A model generated the notes under the pieces. The model did no database searches. It had not been told where the DNA came from and saw nothing but the letters and a program-made list of their open reading frames with translations. Positions 35,471-47,214 of a DNA stretch of 64,000 nt are shown piece by piece; position 1 is the first letter of the stretch, and each line of letters opens with the position of its first letter. Made by a program: the position numbers and the translations under genes. Source of the stretch: Casuarius casuarius (taxonomy: Eukaryota > Chordata > Aves > Casuariiformes > Casuariidae); contig PTFA01000081.1 of the NCBI GenBank assembly GCA_003342895.1, positions 2,742,181 to 2,806,180 on the forward strand, given 5' to 3'.

Positions 35471-38400
35471 CCAAGAGTCCCCATGTTTCCCCGTGTTGTG
35501 CAATTCGGTCTGTTATCAGCGTCCTCAGGATCTTCCCACAGCTGAGACAAAAGGTCTGTGACTGTTTGTAGATGTCTATAATTTGCAGGGTCCTCCCTTG
35601 GTTTTATTTGCTCTTAAATATAGGACTGGGAACTTCTGTGCGCAGCTACCCTCGATGTTTGATGTTTCCTGCGTACCGAGCGTGCTGTCAAAACAAATAT
35701 CCTTCCACCAGTGTTTACTGCATTCAAGTCTCTGGCATGTAATACATCAGGCCCTGCTTCCTCACAACCTCCTAATCATCATCATTGCCTCAAAAGAAGC
35801 TATTAAAAGCTTTTAGCAGTCCTTTCCCTCCCAAGAAAATGAACTCCATCTCTAGGATGTGACATTCGGCTTCTTTTGCAAAAATGGTTATCAGCAGTCT
35901 GCTTAGCCTCTTAGCAACATTGGGATCATCTGTCATTAGCTTCCAGCTCGTCTATCCGTAGCCAGACTGGCTCCTTGCTGGTTTCCTCCTCAGATATTTA
36001 AAGAATATCTTAGCATTTATCTTCCTTTCCTTTGTTGTGTGCTAGATGCTTGGTCTTGTATTTCATCACTATTTTCATCACTTTTCCCTTGTTTCGGCCC
36101 TAGGACGGTGCTTGCTCCCACGGCTGCGGGGAAGCTCCAGCTGGCAGGTGCAGCAGAGCTGCGTCTTGCATCCTGCGAAACGTCGGCCCGGGGCTGCCTG
36201 CAGCTCGAGCCCTGGCCCACATCGTGCCTTTTCACGCTGAAGCATGAGCTCTGCGACGGGAACTATGGAGACAGCTGAGTTCAGGCTGATTTCTTCTCCT
36301 CGAGGACCACGGGTTATTCTGCACTCATGAGCTGTGAGGGGACAAACCTGATGATTTATCCTCTAAGCCACATAGGCCCCTCAAACAGTTTCTTAATGCA
36401 AAACATATGCTGCCGAGCCCCGGCAGTTAGTTCTCACTTTGACTTTGCCTGTGTTTGTTCAAACACCGAGCACCATCGGACAACAGAGATTTTTTTTCAG
36501 TAAGGAAAGCAACATTCCTGGAAATCTCATTTACGTAGGAACACGCTCTGTCTGCACTCTCTCTGCCAGCATTTATTTTGACTCTGACTTGAGTTATTTA
36601 CAGAAGACAAAGGATGGTTCATTTGACTTTTATCTAATTATTATCGGCTTATCCAGATTAAGCACTATATGAATTATGCTATTTATGGCAGGCGTGGTGC
36701 CTCGCTGGCAGAGCACAGGTGGGCGCAGCAAGCAGAGCTCACTCGCAGGACCTGGGGCCCTTATGGCAAAGGTTATTTATTTATTTATTCCCCTTGCTCC
36801 TGCTTGGTACCAGCCCCCATTAAAATCCATGGGAAGAGGACACCTAAGCAGTCTTGCAGAGCAACAGTGAGAGTCACAGAGACATTTTGGTGCTTGTCAG
36901 GTGTTCAAGGCCGTGGTTTTCACTTAGGAAATGTTGCTGCCATGAGGCTCCAGCCCACCGCAGCCCCCCCCAGTCCTTCACTGCCTTTAACCTGCCGGGG
37001 TGATGCATGGTGCATAGCAAGCTGGACAGGGAGCCACATCCAGGCTACCTGTATTGCCAGAGTAGTTTTAATCTCCATCATCAGCTCACTGTCCTTGGCA
37101 TATTAACACCTACTTTAGCTCCCTGCATTGCTCTAGGCAGAGGAAATGGGTTGTTAGGACAAGTATCACCCTCCCCAGAGGTCTTAGCCCTGTGCTGGTG
37201 CATCATTGCGAGCTCCCACTATGCGCGCAGGGACGATTATTTTGGGGCGACCGCAGAGCTTGAGGGGAAGAGCCAGGCTCCTCTCGCTAACGAAGCCGGC
37301 AGGTATGCCGGGAGGCCCTCGTTTCTCTGAACGCAGCAGTGAGGCTCCAGGCAGTACCTTGCTGCGGAGACACAGGCTGGGAAGCAAACATACTTGCACA
37401 GAAACCACCTTAGCAAATGTGAATTTAACTTTTGCTGCCTGTAAGGCCCTAAAGGAAAGAAAAATTACCCTTTAAACAGAAAACACTTCCAGATTGTAAG
37501 CGATTTTGTGGTCCAGGAGGCTTTTTCTGTGTTTCATGCCTACGGCTAGATGGGTTCTGCACCTTAGTTAGGAAAATATGAATATCTGCACAGAAATGTT
37601 TGATATTTCCTAATGGGAATCGTTTGGAATTTCCCATTCCATGACAAATGTTCATATTTTGACTTTCAGTCTCAATTCAGAATGAAAATACACAGTAAAA
37701 TATCACAATTTCCCATGGGATAGAAATTCCAAATTCTGAGCTGTCTTACTAAAGAGAGGAATGGCTCAGAGAAACCCCCAACATTTTTGGTAACTAGAAA
37801 TACCAGCAAACCTGCTTCCTTCATATAAGGTTACACACCTCAGAGGATAGTGTAGGCAGGGGGAAATACCCTACAGCCGTCCCTTGAGGATGGACTTCCT
37901 TTCTGATACCTTACAACCACCTCAGCTTCCTGCAATCCCTAGAGTACGAATGCTTTGCCATGGGCTGACCAGGTGACCACGTGCTATAGCCGGACATGGC
38001 CATGCCTGTCCGCCCTGGCCTCCTCTCTCAGCACCGTGCCACGTGGACATGGAGTCTGGTTTTGCCTGCCCTGCGTTCTTCAGCTCATTGTCTGGTTAAT
38101 AAAACTCTTGAATGCCAACCTCTTATCAGCAAATTATATATATTTTTTTCCCCTGTGAGGAAAGGTAAAGCACAGCAGCCAATGTAGGAACATGAACTGC
38201 CCCAAAAGGTCTCCCCATAGCCATGCCGACACCCCATGCGTTGGCAGTGACGTGGTAGAGCAAGTTGAGGTAAAGCCATTCAGTGTTTTCCCTCTATACT
38301 TAAACAGAAATAGCTGCTCATAAATATAAGCAAGTAGGGAGAAAATATCTTGAGGCAAACCTGAAGCTCATTACAGGTCCTGTGCTGGAAATGTTTGTGT

Positions 38401-39819
38401 TATGTTGCCAATGAAGTATAATATTGGTAGGTTGGCTACAGGCAGCGCGCTGTGTAGTGAACCCTGTGGCTCCTTACAGAGGTGCCAGCTTGTCGAAGGC
38501 CGTGCTGCTCTGTGCTAATACCTTCTCCTGGAGAAGGCTGGTGGGTGGTTCATTAGCTTGAGCATTAGTCCATGCTACCTCACTCTTCTTTGTATGCAGA
38601 CCTCCTCTGCAAGAAAAGTACTTTCCATGCTCTTTCCTCTAAACAGTTAATCCACCTGCTTGGTGCTTAGCCTGGCCCACTTCCACTGGGAACTGCTCCA
38701 TCTATTGCAGGATAAGACATGCATGACTGAGTACCTCAAGTAACATTGCTTTCTTTATTCAAATCTGCCTACAAAAACTTAGAAATACAATTGCGTTTCT
38801 ATTTTCAGTGCCAGTTCAGACAAGGAGCAGGCACGCAAGTGATTTGAATAGTTTGTCCTTAATAAATAAGACTGAAGATGCAGCCTTCCACCTAGCATCC
38901 CTCCCCTTGGCCCCTCCAGCCTCTTAGCATGCAGTGGGTGGAAAGTCTTATGAAGTCTTTTGTTCAGCTCACATTAGCTGGTGTCTGTGCAGTAATCCGT
39001 TATCAGCTCCACGTGCTCCTGTTTGCTTCTAGCAAGGTCAAATCTGCATTCGGCTTTGCTCTGACTGTAGTGGTAAGTCAGCTGCACTACAGGAATTCAG
39101 CGCAGAGATAACCTCTAACTTCTTTGCTGCTCCTTCGGAAAGCTGAAATGATTATAGGTATTTCTGTTGTGAATTTTGAGGTGCACATCAACCCATGACA
39201 AAACCACCTTTCCAAGACATCTTTGCTCTCTGACTTCATGTCATACCCAAGGAGTGGTCTCCAATCCTCTAAGCTTTTTATTTTGTGCACCTTAGCTCAG
39301 AGTAGCCCTGCTAATACGACTAACAAACAGTCACACCTGATTTATACCGGGGTAAGATATGATGAAGGTGCCTCCTGAGCATGGAAATGCTGCCTGCCCA
39401 TTAACCCTGCTTGAAGAACTGCGTCGTATAGCGAGGCATGCAAGTCATTAATGTTCATCTTGAAAAAGGGCCTCTTCTGCATCTATGGATGAGCCTAGAA
39501 GAGAGGGTTGTCCTTTTTGTCGGAAGTACTCTGAGATCTCGTGGATAAGGTGATTAAAGAAGGCATCAGGGAGGGAGAACATTATCAAGCCGCTGGTCTC
39601 CTGGGGACTGGCAGGCGGAGGGGTTGAAACCTGATAAGGAGCCTCTCCTCTCTGAGAGCATTAGATTAAATCTGACCTACAAGCATATGGCTTGTACAAA
39701 GAAAAATTGGTCCCCATCTAGCCACTTCACCACTGATTTTGTGTTAACTTGCAGCCTCTCTGAAATTCTTGTAGAGGGAGCAAAAAGCTGACTTAAAAAG
39801 TCATCACGCTTCAATCTTA
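35471..39819. other. Intergenic, no gene recognised
   Basis: No coding gene is recognised. It includes a (TTTA)n microsatellite at about 36775-36790. Frames such as 36669-37106 and 37007-37330 lack domains and splice context. Confidence 0.55.
36775..36790 (+). repeat. (TTTA)n microsatellite
   Basis: About four tandem TTTA units in unique sequence. Confidence 0.8.
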
Positions 39820-40215
39820 GAAGAATTATTTATGAGCAAATCCCAGGAAAGGCTTACCAGGGGACTAGGTTATGGAAAAAATGGGATAATTTAATAAGAA
39901 TAAGCTATTTTGAAAAATAAAAGCAAAGGGATATGGGGCATGGGAATATGGAGACTGTTAATAATGAAAAATAAGGACGTTGTTAACAACACATTTTTAA
40001 CAGTAAGGGCAAAGAACCAGTGGGACAGCAGGCCAAGGGATGTGGTAAATCCTACATAATCTGCCACTTTTACATCAAGCTTGGATGTCTTTCTAAAGGC
40101 TATGCACTAACTTCGCCATAGGTTATAAGGCCAGGTGCAAGAACTGCTGTACGACTTCTCAGCAAGGATCAAGATTCAGTGTCCTGATGGCCTTGACATT
40201 GATTAATTTGTTTAC
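39820..40215 (+). mobile_element. CR1 LINE 3'-end fragment, sense orientation
   Basis: Collinear with the 3' end of the turtle/crocodilian-type CR1: 'acatttttaacagtaaggg' near 39990, 'aaccagtggga' near 40015, 'ccaagggatgtggtaaatcc' near 40033, 'atcaagcttggatgtctttct' near 40075, then a terminal 'tgatggccttga' near 40185. Upstream diverged sequence from 39820 fits the end of the reverse transcriptase region. The same subfamily seems to be present at 2110-2425. No intact frame remains. Confidence 0.8.
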
Positions 40216-43200
40216 TGTTGGTTTTGCCAACTTTTAGAAATGGGTGTGTTAAAAGTCCCAGGTCTAACTGGCCTGGGCTTGTACTGCATCCATTCAATAG
40301 CAAAGAGGACAATTAGGGTATGTCTGCTGAAAAGGATCATCTCCTTTGAATTAAGTACTGTTGTTTGAGCTCCAGTTGTCTCATCATTTACGAATAAAGC
40401 TTATGTAGACTATTTGTAGCTTTTATTATTTCCCCGTGGAAAGAAATACCTTGTAAAGAAAAAAAAAAATAAAAGGAAAATCCTTTCTTTGTTTAAAAGA
40501 AAAGAAAAGTTTCAATGGGAATTTTTCCCTAAGCCTTGGAAGCCCTTACTGCTTTAATTTAAGCAAGGCTTATATCAGTTGAAGTTATACTTGTGCTTAC
40601 TTGACTTGAGGTAAACAGGAATAATCCTGCTTAAAACTGTGCTAAGAATATCTACACAGTTTAATGAAATGGATTAAAATTTTGCCTCATATTAAACTTC
40701 TTTAACAAACCTTCTTGTTCAGACAAGCCCCTAAAAGGCTGGAGCACCGTTGCTCATTTGCCTTCTACAGCACTAAGATTTCCTTGCAAAGAAGCAAATT
40801 ATGCACTTGTGCAGAAGGCAGGTCCTTTTGAAATAATGGTGATCTGAGACTTGTGCTCCCTGGAGAGCTGGCTGCCTTCCTCCTTCAGATGAGAGGGTTT
40901 ATTTTCTTTTTTAAGTTTTGTTTTATTGCTGTGCTCTTTATTAAAGCAGCACAGTTCTTCCTGTTCCCTTTGTGTTGTTTCTTTAGGGAAAAGCTCAGCA
41001 TAACACAAGTTGAACGCTCCCTCACTTGATTTTATCTCGGAATGACCTCACCTGGCACGCACTCACAACTGCGGAGCTGCCAACGGAGGTGGCCAAGCGG
41101 AGGTGACCGGCCAGGCTTGTCACATCTGTCCCTGTACAAACTAAGTGATGGCTTTGTCTTGTTTTGCTCATTCAGGTGGCGAGAGAAGTCACACCATTAT
41201 CTCAGGTTTTGGCATAATTTGAATTACTTCAAAGATCTCCAATCAGGAGCAGGCTGAATTCCCATCTATACAAAAAAGTCATAGTATCTCCATGAGAGCA
41301 TGTGTGTGTTTGTGTGTGTGTGTGTACGTGCATAACACATTCTGGTGTTTTGGTGGTTCTTGTTTCTGCTGGTTATGAACCCTTAATACAAAGCGAGATC
41401 AAACCCTGCAAAGTTCATGCCTCTAAAAACTCCACGTGTCGATGTCGTTGCTACCAGAAATGAATTTGCTGAGACTTGCACGCGACACATCCCAAAACAC
41501 TGCATGGAGAGTCACCTGCTTAGAGGAAAAACAAGATGGTTGTTTTCTGCGTTAAAGACAAAACCCAACTGTTACCAGGGCAGCCCTACCACACACCGAA
41601 CGCAGAAGTGCCTTCCAGCTCCTCCGCGGCCGTCCCAGGAGGCTCCGAGCGGGGCAGGAACTCGCAGAACGAGACTTTCGAAGGAAAACAAAGGCCACCA
41701 GCCGCCCTTCCCGGTGACTTCACTCCCTTGGAGCTACAGATAGGATGGGGCAACCAGTCTGATCGCTGCTATCCAAACACACGCCGAGGTGCAGTCTGTG
41801 CCCCTAGGAAATTACAACTTAGGCAAGCCAACACAGGCACTCCCACTCCAGCCGGTGCCAGCGGGGGTGGCGTGCGAGGTGATAATGGAAAGTTGCTGGG
41901 GTTTGGGGTTGGCTGGTTTGTTTTTGCCCAGGACAGGAGGCAGCTCTTTTCTACCTTTGCTTCCTTCAGGGGAGGTGACAACTTCAGCTCAGCCTCGATG
42001 CCGGTTCCTGAGAAGGGCGCTTAGGCGCGAGCACGGTGCCAGGACCCTGGGGTGGCCCCAGGGAGCCCAGGCCCACGTCTGGACGGGACGTGCAGCAGCC
42101 CGCGCCTGCGAGCGATTCTGTTTACAGAAGCCGTGTGAAACGAGCCGAGTGATTCACACCATTCACAAAATCTGAAGCTCTGATCTGGTATCTGGAGGTA
42201 GAGACGTGGTATCTAGAAACCGGAGATAAACACCAGTTAGGGACTGTCTGTTTGCTGGGAGGCGAGCGGCGGCGTGAGGGCAGAGGGTGTGCCAGGAGAG
42301 GGGTGATGGAGACGGGAGGTGCAGCCCATGCGACGTGCTGCCTTCACAAGCAGCTCTGCTGTGCATGGATCCAGGCTACCCACCCGCCAGGGTCCCGGGG
42401 GTCGAAATCAACCTTCCACATCTGAACTGTAGGAGGGCTTGAAATGTTATCCAGCTCCACAGTTCACTGCCGGTTTTATCTTTGCAAACAGCTGGATGAA
42501 AACTTTGGATGTCCAAAACAGGCCAAGCTTGCAGAATGAGAAAGCAGGTTTCTGCTTGTGGGCCTGATCTCCTCCCTTCCCCTCCTTTGATCGAAAACAT
42601 ATCCGAAAAGCATTGAGCCGAACTAGAGCAGCTTTCACGTCTGAAGGCTGGGCCAAGCGTTCTTGCTGAGAGAAGCTATTTCCGTGCACCGAAACACCGC
42701 CGGATCCAGGGCTTACCTCAACCCTTCTTACCCTGGAACGAAAGATCTGCTCCCATGACAGTCAGGTGCACGCACGAATCCCTGCGTGTGAAAACACGCT
42801 GAACCGGTCGGGGTGCAAGAGAAGACGGGTTTGACCGGAACGGCCCCTTGCGCAGAAACGACCTGAGCATCAAAAGCAGCCGGCCGCGCTCCACCGGCAG
42901 CGATTCGTCTCTGTGCGAACAGAGCTCTGATTTTGCAGCACTGAAGGCCACGACTGGCATCCAGCCTCAGGCACCAGCAAAGCTCCTCGTTTGCATAAAT
43001 AGGTCTGATTTTTTTTTTTTTTAATCCAACTGCCTCCTAATTGTGATGGCTGCAGATACCTGCGGAGTGGCATGAAAACTGCCGCGGTGCCTGACTTGGC
43101 CAGCCACAAAGTCCTGCGACTGTTTGGCATTGCTGTGGCCAGCCAGCGCTTTCACTTCTCTCCATGGGCTGCTGGGTTGCTTTGAAATGCTTGTTTAATC

Positions 43201-43439
43201 TCTGTTGTCCCCTCCCTGGTGTTGCAGACTCCTTCCTTCGGCCCCTCCTGGAGCGTTGTCAGGCACCAGCGGAGCCTCTTCTGCCTCTTCCTCCTGCTCC
43301 GTGGAGGAAGGCTCCCGTGCTTGTTGTCCGGTGTCGGCGCGATGCTGCCTCTCATAGCACGGCCTTTCGCCGTGGCCTCAAAGCCCATCCATCCCCCGGC
43401 GTCTAACTCCTTCAGCACCTTCACTGCCGTTACCTGCCA
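40216..43439. other. Intergenic, no gene recognised; CpG rises to the right
   Basis: No gene is recognised. From about 41.5 kb the sequence becomes GC- and CpG-richer than the preceding 10 kb. Long overlapping frames at 41536-42175 reflect that composition; they show no domain. Confidence 0.5.
41301..41325 (+). repeat. (TG)n microsatellite
   Basis: Alternating TG over about 25 bases with one interruption ('gttt'). A second interrupted stretch follows ('acgtg'). Confidence 0.9.
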
Positions 43440-43830
43440 GCCAGCCCGCGGTTGCTAAGCCCTGGCACCGCGCGGCCCTGCTGAGCCCAGGACGGCCACG
43501 CGCAGAGCGGGCCCGAGCCTGCCACCCCCCCACGCGCGAAGGCCACCACAGACGCCGCGGCGGAGGGGAAGCCGGGGAGGAAACGACTCTGCTGACACCA
43601 TCCCTCAGCTCCGCGGCACTGCCACAGACGGGACCCGGCGCTGCCGGTGCTCCGTGCTGTGACGCTATGGCCTATTTTCTCACACAAATGCCTCCGCAGC
43701 CTTGTCTGCCTCTCCCCGGCGTGACCCGACATCCTGAGGAGGCCACGCATCGCGCGCCGCCGGCTCGCGCTTCCCCGCCGCAATCAGGCTCCGGGCTCTT
43801 CGCTGCCCTTATCGCCGCCCGTGCCGCTTC
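43440..43830. promoter_or_regulatory. CpG island downstream of PLPP3
   Basis: GC-rich with dense CpGs (for example 43466-43480, 43532-43566 and 43745-43780). It lies 1.7 to 2.1 kb beyond the PLPP3 poly(A) signal. No exon is recognised. Frames on both strands are open mainly because GC-rich DNA has few stop codons. Confidence 0.45.
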
Positions 43831-44531
43831 CCCTTTGACACCTCTCCAAGCCCTACTCTTTCACCCGCACAGCTGTATTCCTGTTTTCCTGCAAGGCGCT
43901 GGGTGCTCAGGCGCGGGTAAACACTTCGCTCAGCCCAACGCTTTCTTAGATTTGGCCTCCTCATGCCTTAGGCATGCTGGCATGCGACGCGGTTCACGCG
44001 GGGTCAGTTCCTGCTAGGCGGAGGCAGACACGGCAGGCTGCTCCTCTACGCCCAGGTTAGCGAGATCAGGGAAGCAGGTTTTGGAGATAAGATATGGGCC
44101 AAAAGAGACCGACTTTCCAGCCGTCGCTCCAAAACAGGTATCTCCAGAGCTTTCCGCCACGCTGAGGGCTACCTTCGGCCGCTTGGACAAGCCCCGAATG
44201 CTTTCAGGTGAGAGGTCTGATCACACACCACTACAAAACTCTCTTGCACTTAAGACAGGTGCAGCTTTACTAAGTTTTTTCCATGCACAAGGCAATATTA
44301 ATAATAATTACGATAACAGCAAGTGCTAGCTGGGTTCTGCCTGCTTCGTTTCCACCTGCTGTTTATTTCAAGTTTGATGTGGTATCCACTTCCGGTCGTG
44401 CGTTCTTGCAAACTTTTTCCGTGCCACGCTATCTTGCCAACGTGGTTCACCCGAGGAGCGGCCGAAACGCAGTCCTGACCTAGCGTGTCACCGCCGAGAA
44501 GTTAATTTTCTTCTCAGCTACTGTAGGAGGG

Positions 44532-44570
44532 AATAAAAAAAACAAAACAAAAAAAAACGAAAAAAAACAA
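44532..44570 (+). repeat. A-rich low-complexity tract
   Basis: Almost pure A with isolated C, G and T over 39 bases. Confidence 0.85.
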
Positions 44571-44689
44571 GGCTGACTTTTAACTGTAACCTATGCACGT
44601 GTGCGTATGCAAGCATATGCCATTGGGTTTTTTTTTTTCCCCCCCCTTCCACCCACATCTTGAATCAGGCTGCAAGCGTTGCGTTCGGC

Positions 44690-44935
44690 CGCAGTTTCTG
44701 TTCTGCAGGGAAAAGGCGTTTGAGCACACCGAAACGGGGGGTGGGAGGGACGGGGCGAGGGAACGGAGGCGCTGGGGTGGAGAAGGCCCGCGGTGTGTGG
44801 AGCATCGCCCGCCCGCGAGGTGTGCTCCGGTGTGCGTCGCACGGCCGGCCGCGTCCAACACCGCCGCTGCAGAAGGGCCGTCACGGTGCCGGGAGCACGC
44901 GGGGCTGAAGAAACCAGCTTCTGGCGCTGCCTCGC
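44690..44935. promoter_or_regulatory. CpG island downstream of PLPP3
   Basis: A second CpG-dense block with a high G+C content, dense around 44740-44900. It lies about 0.6 to 0.8 kb past the PLPP3 poly(A) signal. There is no recognisable exon. It could be the promoter of a transcript antisense or convergent to PLPP3, or simply CpG retention in a GC-rich domain. Confidence 0.45.
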
Positions 44936-44963
44936 CTTGGCTGACGCTGCCTGCTTTGCCTAA

Positions 44964-45026
44964 ATAAATTGTCTATATAACTGTCCGTATAACATAAATT
45001 GCCTATATAAATTTCTCCATATAAAC
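44964..45026 (+). repeat. AT-rich tandem dimer (about 30-bp unit)
   Basis: Two neighbouring units start with 'ataaattg(t/c)ctatataa' (44964-44993 and 44994-45026). Each ends with a '(g/a)tataa(a)c' word. Confidence 0.7.
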
Positions 45027-45479
45027 TGTAAGCCCTCCTAGGCAGGGACTGTCCAGAACATCTGTGAGAGACACCTTGCACACAGCAGCCTGGCTGAAAG
45101 GAGTATGAAATTAAAATACATCTGTATCTTTAACCTGTTTTTATAGATACATTTTAAGCTTATAATACTGATAAATAAAAAGGGATGTGATCCGAACTGG
45201 GCATACTAAGAGCAATTCAATCCAAACCCATGAGCGTGTTCCTCACACCCATCACCAGCTGGGCAGACCTTGGCAGGCACCTTCTCGCCCGGCCATCTAA
45301 AGTGGCGTTGGGTCCCCCACCAACGCCGTTACCTTTTTATCCGGAGCCGGTCCAAATAACGCTGCCTTCGTGCTCCATCAAACCCCGAACGGTCGCCCCA
45401 GCTCGTACTGCTGCGCAAGGGCTACGTTTCTTGTCCCAAGGGAGAGGAGGAAGAGGGCAGCTGCACCACGGAGATCCGC

Positions 45480-45532
45480 CACAACGCACGACACAAGGCA
45501 CAAGTTTTTTAGTTGTGTTATGAGCTTTTATT
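45480..45532 (-). promoter_or_regulatory. PLPP3: PLPP3 poly(A) signal and GU-rich downstream element
   Basis: Minus-strand AATAAA lies at 45532-45527. It is followed after about 20 bases by a GU-rich segment (about 45505-45480, repeated TTGTG/GTGTCG-like words). Cleavage is expected near 45511-45517. The signal-to-GU-element spacing is the standard arrangement for vertebrate 3'-end formation. Confidence 0.8.
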
Positions 45533-46087
45533 TAAAAAGCACATTTATACAGCAATAATTTCGCAGATACAAACTTTAATTTTGTATTCTACAAAAGTCT
45601 TTGAATATTCTTCTCTTTACAAAATGGAACATTACAAAAATACAGACAATTTAATATGTTTTTTTTATACAAATGTCTCTAATTGTAGTTATTTTCATTA
45701 AAATATTACTACCACAGAACTACAATATTTTAGTCGACTATAAAAAAATTAATTCAATGCTTTTTTAAGCAGCAAAATGTAAATAACACAGGTCAGGACA
45801 CAGTTTATAGTCATAGTGGATATATCTAAAATTGTTTCAGAAATAATATTTTACATAGTTAATTTTTAAGGTTTTATACATTATTTATATAATATTTATA
45901 TATAAAAATCATAGCTTGCTATAGTTGAAATGATAGGACGGATTCTGTAGGAAGGATGTGCAAATGGCCATTCTGCGTGATTTGCGTGATCCCTTTTCGG
46001 AGGAGCTTTGTGCAAGGCCTGCCGCTGGTCTGCAAACCTCTGCCGTGGCTTTTCCAGCAGAAAGCCAACCACCTGTGGTTGCTGGGC

Positions 46088-46118
46088 AAAAAAAAAATAT
46101 AAAAATAAAAATAAAAAT
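46088..46118 (+). repeat. (AAAAT)n low-complexity tract in 3' UTR
   Basis: An A run passes into three TAAAA units. In the PLPP3 transcript it appears as a U-rich tract, marking the left edge of the CpG-rich zone of the UTR. Confidence 0.85.
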
Positions 46119-46861
46119 CGCCCTTTGCTACCCGCACGCCCGGTTTCCCACCGGCGTAGCTAGCGGAGCGCTGGAGCCGGTGCCGCCGGAGCGGGGCGCG
46201 CCGGGGCCCCGACCGCGGGGCGGAGGGGATGCACACGCCGACTGCCCCCAGCTGGGACGTGCCGCCCAGCAGCCCGTCCCGAAACCGCCGGATCCGAGTT
46301 TCCCCGGGACTCAGTCCCGAGTCCGTCGTGCGAACACATCTGCGACAGAGCAGCCGCTGCCCACCGCCGAGGGGGCCCGGAAAGCTGCCGCATGCTGGGG
46401 GGCCGGGAAGCGCAGGGATGCTCCGGTCCTCTAGGGCTGTCCAGAGCCGCTGTGCCCGCCTGACATCTCAGGAAGGACAAACCATCGCCAGGAAGGGAGC
46501 CGGCACGAGGAGAGGCGGCAGCTAAGCAGGCGGCGGAGTTATCCCACCGCTCCGAGTGTCCCACGGCTGCTTGTTAGACCTGCGTAGTGTGGACAGGGAC
46601 CCTCTGGAGATCTTGGACCGGGCAAGCTTCTTCTAAACTAAGTCACAGTATGGAATGGAGGAGGAAAAAAATAAACTAACATGAAAAAGAAAAAAAAGCA
46701 ACTCTTATAAACCAATCCCAAATCTTGACTCAGTGCTGTTTCTTGTATATAGTGCTCTATAATTTAGCTGTGAGTTGTTTTCTTTGCTTTTTTTTTCGCA
46801 CAGGCATCGGAAATCTTCGTAGTAAAAAACCCCTAAGATGGCCAGCTTTACAAAACCGTTT

Positions 46862-46911
46862 AGTGTTCATTACGCTATGAACAATTTGGCGTTCACTACA
46901 ACATGAACACT
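46862..46911 (-). other. PLPP3: Potential RNA hairpin in PLPP3 3' UTR
   Basis: Nine-base perfect complementary arms (46862-46870 and 46903-46911) enclose about 32 bases. A second small inverted repeat (gttcat/atgaac, about 46865-46882) overlaps the left arm, so two alternative folds compete. It ends 7 bases from the miR-92-family seed match. Confidence 0.5.
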
Positions 46912-46918
46912 CAAACCA

Positions 46919-46925
46919 ATTGCAC
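46919..46925 (-). promoter_or_regulatory. PLPP3: miR-25/32/92-family seed match in PLPP3 3' UTR
   Basis: The transcript strand reads GTGCAAT, a 7mer-m8 match to the AUUGCAC seed shared by miR-25, miR-32, miR-92 and miR-363. It sits about 290 bases after the stop codon. PLPP3 (PPAP2B) is a published miR-92a target in endothelial cells, so a site in this UTR is expected. One 7-mer in 1.7 kb can also occur by chance. Confidence 0.5.
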
Positions 46926-46978
46926 ATCCAGAACTCCGGCACCTCTCTCGGCTTGTTCGGCTTTTCTGTTTCGCTTTG

Positions 46979-46995
46979 TTTTTTTTTTTTTTTTT
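46979..46995 (-). repeat. A17 tract within PLPP3 3' UTR (T17 on plus)
   Basis: Seventeen T on the plus strand give A17 in the mRNA. It could cause internal oligo-dT priming and a false short 3' end in cDNA data. Confidence 0.85.
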
Positions 46996-47214
46996 GCTTC
47001 TCACCGTTGCTTTTGACTTAGTTGAACGACCCCCCTTTCGTCCAAACGTCACAAGTTGAAAAGACCACAGAGTAAGACTTCACTGGTCGGGCAAAAAAGT
47101 CTCTCCCTACATTCTACTGTCTGATGAGATTTGAGAGCAGCAGGTAGTTGCTGTCAGCAGTCATTTTTGCAAAAAAAAATAAAAATAAAAAACAAATGGG
47201 ATTGTTTCCGAGGT

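Larger units (their letters stand above)
45515..47214 (-). other. PLPP3: PLPP3 3' UTR
   Basis: The terminal exon continues from the stop codon (47217-47215) to the poly(A) site, about 1.7 kb, similar to what I recall for the long mammalian PLPP3 3' UTR. No alternative AATAAA was seen on the minus strand between the stop codon and 45532. The UTR has three zones. The first, next to the stop codon, is AT-leaning with A-rich tracts, a hairpin and a miR-92-family seed match. The middle is a GC/CpG-rich block (46126-46520). The last is an AU-rich end (45533-45940) with AUUUA words. The UTR limits are inferred from the poly(A) signal, not from transcripts. Confidence 0.75.

Noticed and set aside
45958..46564. 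Open frames of 134-158 codons in the PLPP3 3' UTR
   Set aside because: They lie in the CpG-rich UTR block, are open on both strands, and have no recognisable domain.
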